From positions 124,001-188,000 of the forward strand of contig CAVOHB010000006.1 of the NCBI GenBank assembly GCA_963695705.1: a stretch of 64,000 nucleotides of DNA. The letters run 5' to 3'. The notes under the pieces were generated by a model. It worked only from the letters and a program-made list of their open reading frames with translations, was not told the DNA's origin and did not search any database. Positions 24,830 through 33,724 of the stretch are shown one piece after another (within the stretch, counting starts at the first letter, position 1; the number at the start of each line of letters is the position of its first letter). The position numbers and the translations under genes were made by a program. This stretch comes from JBKPNJ01 sp963695705 (GTDB taxonomy: Bacteria > Actinomycetota > Actinomycetes > Propionibacteriales > Nocardioidaceae).

Positions 24830-26779
24830 ATGTCCACCACAACCGGCTCGTCGGCCGCCGCTGGTCGGGTCAAGCGCGTCAAGCACCCCGTCGATGAGGT
24901 CCTGCCGCCACAGAAGCTTGCCGTCTATGGCATGCAGCACGTCCTCGCCTTCTACGCCGGTGCCGTCATCGTCCCGATTCTGCTCGCCGGGGCGATCGGC
25001 CTCAATGACGAGCAGCTGATCCACCTGATCAATGCTGACCTCTTCACCTGCGGCATCGCCTCCATCATCCAGTCCGTGGGGTTCTGGAAAGTCGGCGTTC
25101 GGCTGCCGCTTCTTCAGGGCGTGACGTTCACCGCGGTCTCTCCGATGATCGCCATCGGGCTTGGGGCCGGCGGAGGCGAGGATGGCCTGCGTGAGATCTA
25201 TGGGGCCGTCATCGTGGCTGGGCTGTTCACCTTCTTCATGGCTCCGTACTTCGGCAAGCTCATCCGATTCTTCCCGCCCATCGTGACCGGCTCGGTCATC
25301 ACGGTCATCGGGCTCACCTTGCTACCAGTGGCCATCAACGACGCCGTGCGCGATGGTGCCCCGGTAGGTCCGCCGGATGGCACCAACCTGGCCTACGCGA
25401 TGTTCACGCTTGCGATCATCGTGGTCATCCAGCGTGTCTTCAAGGGGTTCTTGGCGACGGTCGCTGTGTTGCTGGGCCTGGTGATCGGCACCATCACGGC
25501 CTGGATTCTGGGCGACGCGAGCTTCGACCAGGTGGGCAACGCCGATGCCGTCGGGGTGACCCCTCCGTTCTACTTCGGCGTTCCCACCTTCACCGTTACG
25601 GCCATCGCGTCGATGATCGTCGTCATGCTGATCACGGCGGTTGAGACCACCGGGGACGTGTTCGCGACCGCCGAGATCGTCGAGAAGAAGGTCGGCTCCG
25701 AGGATGTGGCGAAGGCCCTGAGGGCCGACGGACTGGCGACGACACTCGGTGGGGTGTTCAACTCGTTCCCCTACACCTGTTTCGCTGAGAATGTGGGCCT
25801 CGTACGGCTCACTGCCATCAAGAGCAGGTGGGTGGTCGCAACTGCAGGCGCCATCATGATCGTCATCGGTCTCATCCCGAAGGCTGGTGCGATCGCCGCG
25901 AGCATCCCTCATTCCGTGCTCGGCGGCGCTGCCATCGCGATGTTCGCCACCGTCGCCGTGGTTGGTATCCAGATGCTCGGTCGCGCTGACTTCAACGACC
26001 ACCGCAACGTCGTCATCGCTTCGACGAGCATCGGGTTGGCAATGATGGTCACGGTGCTCGGCTCCGGGGACGAGGCCCTCTTCAAGGTCGTGCCAGGCGG
26101 ACGCTGGAGCGAGATGATCTTCAACAGCGGCATCACGCTCGGCTCGATCACGGCGATATTCCTCAACGTGATCTTCTTCCATGTGGGAAAGAGCTTCGGA
26201 CCCGCGGTCGCCGGTGTGCCCGGGCATGGGGTCCGCCTCGACCAGGTGAACGACATGAGCCAGGATGACTTTGCCCGGACCTTCGCCGGCTTGTTCCAAG
26301 GGGCCCGCTGGGCCGCTGACGGTGCCTACGCGCAGCGTCCGTTCGCCGATACGCAAACTCTCCGGGCGGCCATGCAGGATGCACTGTTCTCTGGAGACCG
26401 ACAGCAGCAGGAGAAACTGCTTCAGTCCTTTCCCGATCTGGGCGCAGACCAGCTCGAGATGGCCGAGTCGGTCCGCGACCAGTCAGTGCTGGGGCTCGAC
26501 AGGCTCAACGACGAGGACTACGAGGAATTCGGCCAGCTCAACCGCGAGTATCGGGAGAAGTTCGGCTTCCCCCTGATCGTGTCGGTACGCAACCTGGGCA
26601 AGCGCCACGACGTCCTCGTCCAAGGCCGCGAGCGGATGGACCACTCCGTCAACCAAGAGCGTGCCACCGCACTCATCGAGATCGGCAAGATCGTCAACTA
26701 CCGCTTCGACGACCTTGTCGCCGGGGCCAACCCGATCCATACCGCCCGGACCCGCGGGCTCGACCAACTTGGCTACTAA
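24830..26779 (+). CDS. NCS2 purine (xanthine/urate) permease fused to a degenerate OHCU-decarboxylase domain
   Basis: 649 residues from ATG 24830, which follows GAGGGG; an earlier ATG at 24779 is possible. Residues about 25-470 form an NCS2/NAT permease: LPPQKLAVYGMQHVLAFYAG, the TAVETTGDVFATAEIV helix and ENVGLVRLTAIKSR, which corresponds to the QNxGxxxxT[RK] signature. Residues about 480-645 resemble UraD: LLQSFPDLGAD, VRDQSVLGLDRL, EKFGFPLIVSVRN. In active OHCU decarboxylases the second motif is HP(D/R)LG with a catalytic His, and the next is xEQ with Glu. Here they are Phe534 and Asp550, with a short deletion between, so the domain is probably inactive and may sense or couple. First gene of the purine operon; a normal uraD follows. 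Confidence 0.88.
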   Translation: MSTTTGSSAAAGRVKRVKHPVDEVLPPQKLAVYGMQHVLAFYAGAVIVPILLAGAIGLNDEQLIHLINADLFTCGIASIIQSVGFWKVGVRLPLLQGVTFTAVSPMIAIGLGAGGGEDGLREIYGAVIVAGLFTFFMAPYFGKLIRFFPPIVTGSVITVIGLTLLPVAINDAVRDGAPVGPPDGTNLAYAMFTLAIIVVIQRVFKGFLATVAVLLGLVIGTITAWILGDASFDQVGNADAVGVTPPFYFGVPTFTVTAIASMIVVMLITAVETTGDVFATAEIVEKKVGSEDVAKALRADGLATTLGGVFNSFPYTCFAENVGLVRLTAIKSRWVVATAGAIMIVIGLIPKAGAIAASIPHSVLGGAAIAMFATVAVVGIQMLGRADFNDHRNVVIASTSIGLAMMVTVLGSGDEALFKVVPGGRWSEMIFNSGITLGSITAIFLNVIFFHVGKSFGPAVAGVPGHGVRLDQVNDMSQDDFARTFAGLFQGARWAADGAYAQRPFADTQTLRAAMQDALFSGDRQQQEKLLQSFPDLGADQLEMAESVRDQSVLGLDRLNDEDYEEFGQLNREYREKFGFPLIVSVRNLGKRHDVLVQGRERMDHSVNQERATALIEIGKIVNYRFDDLVAGANPIHTARTRGLDQLGY

Positions 26780-26809
26780 GTGCTGATGCAAGGGAGAGCG
26801 CGCACCACC

Positions 26810-27309
26810 GTGTCCGAGATCGATCGATTTCAACCAGATGCCCGAGGCCCGAGCCCGTAGCGAGCTCGAAGCATGCCTCGCGGTGCCGCGATGGGTCGAC
26901 GAGGTGCTGTCGGGACGGCCGTACAGCACCGTGGACGAACTCCTGACGGCGGCTGACCGAGCCGCGGCGCGCCTCTCAACAGCGGAGATCGAGGCCGCGC
27001 TCGCCCGGCACCCGAGAATCGGTGAACGGGCCGGCTCGGGCCACGACGGGGCGTTCTCCGTCGGCCGAGCAGGCCGGTGTCGACTCCGATGACATCGCCG
27101 TGGCGACGGCGCTCGCAGCCGGCAACGCGGAGTATGAGTCAAGGTTCGATCGGGTCTTTCTCATCCGGGCGGCGGGGCGCTCCTCCGACGAGATCCTCGC
27201 CGAGCTGAAGCGAAGACTGCACAACTCGCCCGCGGCCGAGACGGCCGAGGTGGTCGAGCAGCTCGGTGAGATCGCCCGGCTCCGACTCGAACAGGTGGTT
27301 GCCCGGTGA
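26810..27309 (+). pseudogene. uraD: OHCU decarboxylase, two frameshifts
   Basis: Converts 2-oxo-4-hydroxy-4-carboxy-5-ureidoimidazoline to (S)-allantoin, the last step of urate breakdown. From GTG 26810 it reads VSEIDRF, shifts near 26830, then MPEARARSELEACLAVPRWV and ALARHPRIGERA (catalytic His). It shifts again near 27050 and gives SPSAEQAGVDSDD (the catalytic Glu motif), NAEYESRFDRVFLIRAAGRS and the C-terminal RLRLEQVVAR. About 166 residues, normal length, and all active-site motifs are present, in contrast to the permease-fused copy. It overlaps uraH in GTGA. Confidence 0.85.
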
Positions 27310-27635
27310 GCATGATCACGACGCACGTGCTGGACACGTCCCTCGGGCGCCCCGGGTCGGGCATCAGCGTGCGACTCGAAAGGATCGGCGACCGGTCGGA
27401 GCCGGTCGCGACCGGCGTCACCGACCACGACGGGAGGGTCGCCGACCTCGGTCCCGATCAGCTGCCGGCCGGCACCTACCGGCTGACGTTCGAGACCGCG
27501 ACGTACTTCGAAAGACTTGGAACGGTCGCCTTCTTCCCGTCGGTGGAGATCACGTTCGCGGCGAACGCCGCGGAGCACTACCACGTTCCCGTCCTGCTCA
27601 GCCCGTTCGCTTACTCCACGTACCGCGGAAGCTAG
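27306..27635 (+). CDS. uraH: 5-hydroxyisourate hydrolase (transthyretin-like)
   Basis: About 109 residues. TTHVLDTSLGRPGSGISVRLER is the N-terminal transthyretin-like strand with the catalytic His. HVPVLLSPFAYSTYRGS holds the invariant C-terminal YRGS tetrapeptide that separates HIU hydrolases from true transthyretin. It hydrolyses 5-hydroxyisourate, the urate oxidase product, to OHCU. Cytoplasmic, no signal peptide. It starts at GTG overlapping the uraD stop (an ATG two codons on is equally possible); urate oxidase follows after 16 bases with its own AGGAAGAGG ribosome site. Confidence 0.93.
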   Translation: MSMITTHVLDTSLGRPGSGISVRLERIGDRSEPVATGVTDHDGRVADLGPDQLPAGTYRLTFETATYFERLGTVAFFPSVEITFAANAAEHYHVPVLLSPFAYSTYRGS

Positions 27636-27651
27636 GAAGAGGATCCAGATC

Positions 27652-28551
27652 ATGGGCATCGTGCTCGGACCGAACCAGTACGGCAAGGCAGAGAACCGGG
27701 TCGTGCGGATCTACCGCGACACAGATCGACATGAGATTCGCGACCTCAACGTCTCCACGTCGCTGCGTGGCGACTTCGCCGACGCTCACCTCACCGGCGA
27801 CCAGTCGCGCGTGCTGCCGACCGACACGCAGAAGCAGACCGTGTACGCCTTCGCCAAACAGGTAGGCATCGGTGAGATCGAGGACTTCGCACTCGCGCTC
27901 GGCCGGCATTTCGTCAACGACACCGAGCCGGTCACCGGGGCCCGTATCGAGATCGAGGAGTACGCCTGGGAGCGCATCAGCGTCGACGGCTCGGAGCACA
28001 ACCACAGCTGGGTACGCAAGGGCCAGGAGACGCGTACGACTGTCCTGACGGTCGACGGGAAGAACGGCGCGGAAACGCTCGTCTCCGGTCTGAAGGACCT
28101 GATCCTGCTGAAGTCCACCGGGTCGGAGTTCTACGGCTTCCTGGAGGACGAATACACCACTCTGGTCCCGACGCACGACCGGATCATGGCGACGTCGCTG
28201 GTCTCGCGCTGGCGCTATGACGGCACCGATGTCGACTGGGGCAAGTCCTACGCCAGGATCCGGCAGGTCCTGCTCGAGCAGTTCGCCACCGTGCACAGCC
28301 TGGCGTTGCAGCAGACGCTGTACGAGATGGGCAGAGCGGTTCTGGAAGAGCACGAGGACGTCGCCGAGATCAGGTTCTCGGCGCCCAACAGGCACCACTT
28401 CGTCTACAACCTCGAGCCGTTCGGCCTCGACAACCCGAACGAGGTCTTCCACGCCGACGACCGGCCGTACGGGCTGATCGAGGCAACGGTGCTCCGCGAC
28501 GACGGACCCGACGCCGGCCGCGCCTGGGACACCGTCCCCGGGTTCTGCTGA
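27652..28551 (+). CDS. uaZ: Urate oxidase (uricase)
   Basis: 299 residues, the usual cofactor-free uricase length, made of two T-fold domains. Recognisable segments: VLGPNQYGKAENRVVRIYRD (first strand with the catalytic Lys region), LPTDTQKQTVYAFAK (catalytic Thr loop), HNHSWVRKGQE (the His relay), LKDLILLKSTGSEFYGFLEDEYTTL and FSAPNRHHFVYNLEPFGLDNPNEVF (substrate-contact region). Oxidises urate to 5-hydroxyisourate with O2. ATG 27652 follows a purine-rich site. No frameshift. Co-transcribed with uraH and the xanthine dehydrogenase genes. Confidence 0.95.
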   Translation: MGIVLGPNQYGKAENRVVRIYRDTDRHEIRDLNVSTSLRGDFADAHLTGDQSRVLPTDTQKQTVYAFAKQVGIGEIEDFALALGRHFVNDTEPVTGARIEIEEYAWERISVDGSEHNHSWVRKGQETRTTVLTVDGKNGAETLVSGLKDLILLKSTGSEFYGFLEDEYTTLVPTHDRIMATSLVSRWRYDGTDVDWGKSYARIRQVLLEQFATVHSLALQQTLYEMGRAVLEEHEDVAEIRFSAPNRHHFVYNLEPFGLDNPNEVFHADDRPYGLIEATVLRDDGPDAGRAWDTVPGFC

Positions 28552-28584
28552 CGACCTCCGCTGAATCAGACAAGGAGCTGACCG

Positions 28585-29463
28585 ATGGAATTTCTCCGGC
28601 CCGAGACCCTGGCCGAGGCGGTTGCCGCGAAAGCCGAACACCCGGGTGCGGTTCCCATCGCCGGCGGCACCGACGTGATGGTCGAGCTGAACTTCGACAA
28701 GCACCGCCCTGACGTGCTGATGGACCTCACCCGGATCCCCGAACTGGCCGAGTGGGGCGCCGACAACGGCCGGGTGCGGATCGGTGCAGGCGTGCCGTAC
28801 ACCCGGATCATCGACGAGCTCGGTGATCGGCTGCCCGGCCTGGCGATGGCGTCGCGGACCATCGGATCCCCGCAGATCCGCAACCGTGGAACCGTCGGCG
28901 GCAACCTCGGAGCGGCTTCGCCGGCCGGTGACGCGCACCCTGCCCTGCTGGCGGCGGACGCCGAGATCGAGCTGACGAGCAGCGAGGGGACACGGTTGCT
29001 GAAGGTCGAGAACTTCTACCTGGGAGTGAAGCGCAACGCGGCGCGGCACGACGAGCTGATCTCTGCGATCTACATCACGCCGCCGCAGGGACCTCAGCAG
29101 TTCTGCAAGATCGGGACCCGCAACGCCATGGTCATCTCCGTGGCGGCGTTCGGGCTTGCCATCCACCCGGACCGCAAGCAGGTGCATACCGGTGTCGGCT
29201 CGGTGGCGCCGACGCCGCGCCGCGCCTACGACGCCGAGGTCTTCGTGTCGGCCGCACTCGACGAGGCGGGCCTGTGGGAGTCGCGGGGTGCGCTACCGGA
29301 CCAGCTGACGGCGGAGTTCGGCGAACAGGTCAAGGCCGCCGGCTCACCCATCGACGACGTGCGAGGCACCGCGGCGTACCGTCTCCACTCCCTCGCCGTG
29401 ATGGCCCGCCGCGCCCTCACCTGGGCATGGAACGACTACTCGAACGCCGCGAAGGAGCACTGA
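28585..29463 (+). CDS. Xanthine dehydrogenase, FAD-binding subunit
   Basis: 292 residues, CoxM/XdhB-type flavoprotein subunit. VPIAGGTDVMVELNF (28-45) is the pyrophosphate-binding loop, and RNRGTVGGNLGAASPAGDAHPALLA (about 96-120) is the second FAD contact with the family TxGGN motif. CO-dehydrogenase flavoprotein C-terminal domain from about 180. It passes electrons from the [2Fe-2S] subunit to NAD. Start behind AAGGAG. Gene order here is FAD, FeS, deaminase, Mo subunit, so the enzyme is three separate polypeptides. Confidence 0.93.
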   Translation: MEFLRPETLAEAVAAKAEHPGAVPIAGGTDVMVELNFDKHRPDVLMDLTRIPELAEWGADNGRVRIGAGVPYTRIIDELGDRLPGLAMASRTIGSPQIRNRGTVGGNLGAASPAGDAHPALLAADAEIELTSSEGTRLLKVENFYLGVKRNAARHDELISAIYITPPQGPQQFCKIGTRNAMVISVAAFGLAIHPDRKQVHTGVGSVAPTPRRAYDAEVFVSAALDEAGLWESRGALPDQLTAEFGEQVKAAGSPIDDVRGTAAYRLHSLAVMARRALTWAWNDYSNAAKEH

Positions 29464-29467
29464 CGAG

Positions 29468-29944
29468 ATGCGCATCACGACCACGGTCAACGGCCAGGAG
29501 CGCGTGATCGACGACGTGTGGGAGGGCGAGAGCCTGCTCTATGTCCTCCGGGAGCGAATGGGCCTTCCAGGCTCCAAGAACGCCTGTGAGCAGGGTGAGT
29601 GCGGCTCATGCACTGTCTATGTGGACGGCGTGCCGGCCTGCGCCTGCCTGATCGCGGCCGGCCAGGCCGAGGCCCGCGACATCGTCACCGTCGAAGGGCT
29701 CGCCGACGACGAGGGGCTGCACCCGGTCCAGCAGGCCTTCTTGGAGGCGGGGGCGGTCCAGTGCGGCTTCTGCACGCCGGGCCTGCTCGTCCAGACCCAT
29801 GACCTGCTCGAGCGGGTCGAGTCCCCGAGCGACCCCGAGATCCGCGAGGCGCTGGCCGGCAACCTGTGCAGGTGCACGGGGTACGAGAAGATCCTCGACG
29901 CCGTGCGGCTGGCGGCCGGGCGGATGGCGGGAACCTCTCGATGA
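29468..29944 (+). CDS. Xanthine dehydrogenase, [2Fe-2S] subunit
   Basis: 158 residues. The plant-ferredoxin-type cluster uses CEQGECGSCTVYVDG plus a further Cys (about residues 39-62). The second, alpha-helical cluster uses CGFCTPGLLVQT and LCRCTGYEKIL. Electron relay from the molybdenum site to FAD. AAGGAG ribosome site; the 3' end overlaps the deaminase ATG by 4 bases. No Tat signal, so the enzyme is cytoplasmic. Intact frame. Confidence 0.95.
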   Translation: MRITTTVNGQERVIDDVWEGESLLYVLRERMGLPGSKNACEQGECGSCTVYVDGVPACACLIAAGQAEARDIVTVEGLADDEGLHPVQQAFLEAGAVQCGFCTPGLLVQTHDLLERVESPSDPEIREALAGNLCRCTGYEKILDAVRLAAGRMAGTSR

Positions 29945-31344
29945 ACCCATCCAGTAACCCATCGAGTAACCCATCCAGTGACACGGTCGTCATCGACGGC
30001 GCGCACGTCGTCACGATGGACCCCGGAAGGTCGGAGTACACCTCCGGCCATGTGGTCCTCGAGGGCAACCGGATCGCCACGGTCGCCGCGGGGCCTGCGC
30101 CGCGCGATCTGGAGGGTGCACGGTACATCGACGGATCCGGGTGCCTGGTCACGCCCGGCCTGGTCAACACGCACCATCACCTGTACCAGTGGACGACCCG
30201 GGGACACGTCGTCGACGGCACGCTCTTCGAGTGGCTGACCGCGCTGTACCCCGTGTGGGGGTGCATCGACGAGGACATCGTGCGCACGTCCGCGACCGGC
30301 GCGCTGGGCTGGCTGGCCCGCACCGGGTGCACGACGAGCACCGACCACCACTACGTCTTCCCGCACGACGGGGGTGACCTGCTGGGTGCGGAGATCGACG
30401 CGGCCAACGCCGTCGGCCTGAGGTTCCACCCGACCCGCGGCTCGATGGATCTCGGCCAGAGCAAGGGTGGGCTCCCCCCGGACCACGTCGTCGAGGACGT
30501 CGATGCGGTGCTCGCCGCGACCGAGCAGGCCATCGACACTCACCACGACACCTCGTTCGACTCGATGCTCCGGATCGGGGTGGCACCCTGCTCGCCGTTC
30601 TCAACCACCGGCGAACTGATGCAGAAGGCCGCCGAGCTCGCGCGGCGCAAGGGCGTAAGGCTGCACACGCACCTGTGCGAGACGCTCGACGAGGAGGACT
30701 ACTGCCGCGAGCACTTCAAGGCGACACCGGTGGAGTACATGGAGAGCCTGGGCTGGCTCGGTCCCGATGTCTGGTACGCCCACGCCGTCCATCTCGACGA
30801 CGCGTCGATCGCGAAGATGGCGAAGACCGGCACCAGTGCGGCGCACTGCCCGTCGTCCAACGCCCGGCTCGGGTCCGGCATCGCCCGGGCGCGGGACATG
30901 CGCGACGCCGGGGTCGCCGTCGGGCTCGGCGTCGACGGTGCGGCCTCCAACGAGGCTTGCGCCCTGCTCGAGGAGGTCCGGCACGCGGTGCTGTTCGCGC
31001 GGGCACGCGGTGGGCCGCGGGCGCTGACCGTCCGCGACGCCCTCGAGATGGGGACGATGGGAGGCGCCCGGGTCCTCGGTCGCCAGGACGAGATCGGGTC
31101 ACTCGAGACGGGCAAGCTGGCCGACGTGGCGGTCTGGCGACTGGACACGCTGCCTCACATCGACATCGCTGACCCGGTCGCCGCACTGGTGCTCGGGGCG
31201 CCGCCACCGATCGAGCTGCTGTTGGTGAACGGCCGGCCGGTGGTCGAGCAGGACCGTCTGGTCAACGTCGACGAGGAGACCGTGGCCGGCGACGTGCTCA
31301 AGGCGAGCAAGTCCCTGCTGGCGAGAGTTGGAGCGCAATCATGA
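29941..31344 (+). CDS. 8-oxoguanine deaminase-type amidohydrolase
   Basis: 467 residues of the metal-dependent amidohydrolase superfamily. LVTPGLVNTHHHLYQWTTRG carries the HxH metal pair. HTHLCETLDEEDYC has the third His, HAVHLDDASIA the fourth, and GVDGAASNEACALL the metal-binding Asp. The THHHLYQ and CETLDEEDYC wording is typical of 8-oxoguanine deaminases and the related Atz/Trz branch. The product would enter the pathway as urate (from 8-oxoguanine) or xanthine (from guanine). A short NPSS repeat at the extreme N-terminus is dispensable in appearance. Placed between two xanthine dehydrogenase subunit genes and overlapping both. Confidence 0.85.
   Translation: MNPSSNPSSNPSSDTVVIDGAHVVTMDPGRSEYTSGHVVLEGNRIATVAAGPAPRDLEGARYIDGSGCLVTPGLVNTHHHLYQWTTRGHVVDGTLFEWLTALYPVWGCIDEDIVRTSATGALGWLARTGCTTSTDHHYVFPHDGGDLLGAEIDAANAVGLRFHPTRGSMDLGQSKGGLPPDHVVEDVDAVLAATEQAIDTHHDTSFDSMLRIGVAPCSPFSTTGELMQKAAELARRKGVRLHTHLCETLDEEDYCREHFKATPVEYMESLGWLGPDVWYAHAVHLDDASIAKMAKTGTSAAHCPSSNARLGSGIARARDMRDAGVAVGLGVDGAASNEACALLEEVRHAVLFARARGGPRALTVRDALEMGTMGGARVLGRQDEIGSLETGKLADVAVWRLDTLPHIDIADPVAALVLGAPPPIELLLVNGRPVVEQDRLVNVDEETVAGDVLKASKSLLARVGAQS
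29944..29979 (+). repeat. Three tandem 12-base repeats coding NPSS
   Basis: AACCCATCCAGT is repeated three times with one substitution in the middle copy, directly after the deaminase start codon. It adds an NPSSNPSSNPSS extension. Slippage-prone, so copy number may vary between strains. Confidence 0.7.
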
Positions 31345-33724
31345 CGACACCCACCGAGACCTGCCCCCCGCACACCGACCGGAGCCCCCGGCAGGCTGCA
31401 GAACGACGCCACCGGCGGCATCGGTTCGGAGCCGCTGCGACCTGACGGCACGTTGAAGGTGACCGGCGAGTTCGCCTACAGCAGCGACCTCTGGATGGAC
31501 AACATGCTGTGGGGTGTCACGCTGCGCAGCCCGCACCCCTTCGCCAGGATCCGGGCGATCAACATCGGCGAGGCGCTGGCAACCGCCGGGGTCCAGGCGG
31601 TCCTGACCGCCGACGACGTCCCGGGCAAGAACGTCTACGGGCTCGAACTGTCCGACCAGCCTGTGCTGGCCCACGACGTCGTGCGCTACCAGGGTGAGGC
31701 GGTGGCTCTGGTCGCGGCCGACCATCCCGAGATCGCCCGGCAGGCGGCGAAGAAGATCCGGGTCGACTACCAGGTCTGGGAGCCGATCACCGACGCCCGC
31801 CACGCACTCGGCCACCCGACCTGGAACCAGCTGCACGACGAGGTCGCCCCGGATGTCGAGCTCAGCCGCTCGGCCGCGCCGATCCACCCCAAGGGCAACC
31901 TGATCCGCCACCTCAAGATCCGCAAGGGCGACCCCGAGGCCGAGGCCGACGTCGTTGTCACCGGCGAGTACTCCGTCGGCATGCAGGACCAGGCCTTCCT
32001 CGGGCCCGAGTCGGGACTGGCGGTGCCGGACGGTCAGGGCGGCGTCGAGCTCTACGTGGCAACGCAGTGGTTGCACGTCGACCAGCGTCAGGTCTGCACG
32101 GCGCTCGGTCTGCCTCCGGAGCAGGTACGACTCACGCTGGCCGGTGTCGGCGGCGCCTTCGGCGGCCGCGAGGACCTGTCGATGCATGTGCACGGCTGCA
32201 TGCTGGCCCTGCACACCGGCAAGCCGGTAAAGATGGTCTACAACCGCGAGGAGTCGTTCTTCGGGCATGTGCACCGGCACCCGGCTGAGATGCGGTACGA
32301 ACACGGTGCGACCAGGGACGGCAAGCTCGTCTTCGTCAACTGCGATCTCTACTTCGACGGCGGGGCCTACGCATCGTCGACACCCGCGGTCGTCGGCAAC
32401 GGCGGCACGATGGGTCTCGGCCCCTATGTCGTGGCGAACTCCCGCATCGACGCCTACGGCGTCTACACCAACAACCCGCCCTGCGGGGCGATGCGAGGCT
32501 TCGGCTCGGTGCAGACCGCGTTCGCGTGCGAGGCGCAGATGGACCGGCTGGCGGCCGAGCTCGGCATGGACCCGGTCGAGCTGCGCCAGCTCAACGCCAT
32601 GGAGGAAGGCTCGCCAGGGCCCGACCGGACAGGTGATCGACAGTCCGGCACCGGTCGCGGAGCTGCTGCGCAGGCTACGTGAGCTGCCGTTGCCGGAACA
32701 GCGTGACGACAGCCTGCTCGACCTTCGCTCGCTCCCAGGCGGCGTGGCGAACTCGACTCACGGGGAGGGGGTCAAGCGCGGGGTCGGATATGCCGTCACG
32801 TACAAGAACGTCGCGTTCTCCGAAGGGTTCGACGACTACTCGACGGCGAGGGTGCAGCTCGAGGCCGTCAACGACCGGCCCGTCGTTGTCGTCCACACCG
32901 CTGCCGCTGAGGTCGGACAGGGACTGGTGACGATCGAGCAGCAGATCTGCCGGACCGAGCTCGGTGTCGACGACGTGATCGTGCACCCGAAGAACACCGA
33001 CGTCGGATCCGGTGGGTCGACCTCCGCGTCGCGACAGACCTACATGACCGGTGGGGCTGTCAAGCTGGCCTGCGAGGCGGTCCGCGACCGGCTGCTCACG
33101 ATCGCGAACAAGAAGAGTGACGCGCCGCTCGGCGAGGTGGCGCTGGTGGACGGCAACATCGTCTCGCCGTCCGGTGACGTGCTGATGTCGATCGCCGATG
33201 CCCTGGGTGGCGAGGTCATCGAGGAGACCCGCGAGCACCATCACCGACCCACCCAGGAGGTCGACGAGGAGACGGGGCAGGGCTTCGCGCACGTGCAGTA
33301 CTCATTCTCGGCGCACCGCGCGGTCGTCGATGTCGACGTCGATCTCGGGCTGCTCAAGGTGGTCGAGCTGGCATGTGCGCAGGACGTCGGCAAGGCCCTC
33401 AACCCGGGCGCCGTGGTCGGGCAGATCCAGGGCGGAAGCACGCAGGGCATGGGGCTGGCGATCATGGAAGAGATCGTGGTGAAGGACGGCAAGATCAGGA
33501 ACCCGTCGTTCACCGACTACCTGATCCCTACGATCCTCGACACCCCCCCGATGCCGATCGACGTACTGGAGCTGCCCGACCCGCATGCGCCCTACGGTCT
33601 GCGTGGCGCCGGTGAGGCGCCGACGATCTCGTCGGGGCCGGCCGTCGCATCGGCGATCCGCCAGGCGACCGGACTGGCCCTGGCGCGACTGCCGGTCCGG
33701 CCAGAACACATCACCGGCACATGA
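31341..33724 (+). pseudogene. Xanthine dehydrogenase, molybdopterin-binding subunit, two frameshifts
   Basis: About 790 residues binding Mo-MCD. After the ATG the frame shifts near 31385, in a C5 run, and then runs NDATGGIGSEPLRPDGTLKV, TGEFAYSSDLWMDNMLWGVT, AFLGPESGLAVPDG, LAGVGGAFGGREDLSMHVHG (the Mo-cofactor GGxFGG loop) and NNPPCGAMRGFGSVQTAFA (substrate-site Arg loop). A second shift near 32612 is followed by GPTGQVIDSPAPVAEL, TAAAEVGQGLVT, GGSTSASRQTYMTGGAV and GLRGAGEAPTISSGPAV, the last containing the catalytic Glu (GxGE). Oxidises hypoxanthine/xanthine to urate. The stop overlaps the DUF6986 ATG. Confidence 0.9.

Noticed and set aside
27598..29187. Long minus-strand open frame across uricase and xanthine dehydrogenase genes
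   Set aside because: Shadow frame; the plus-strand proteins here have unmistakable family motifs.
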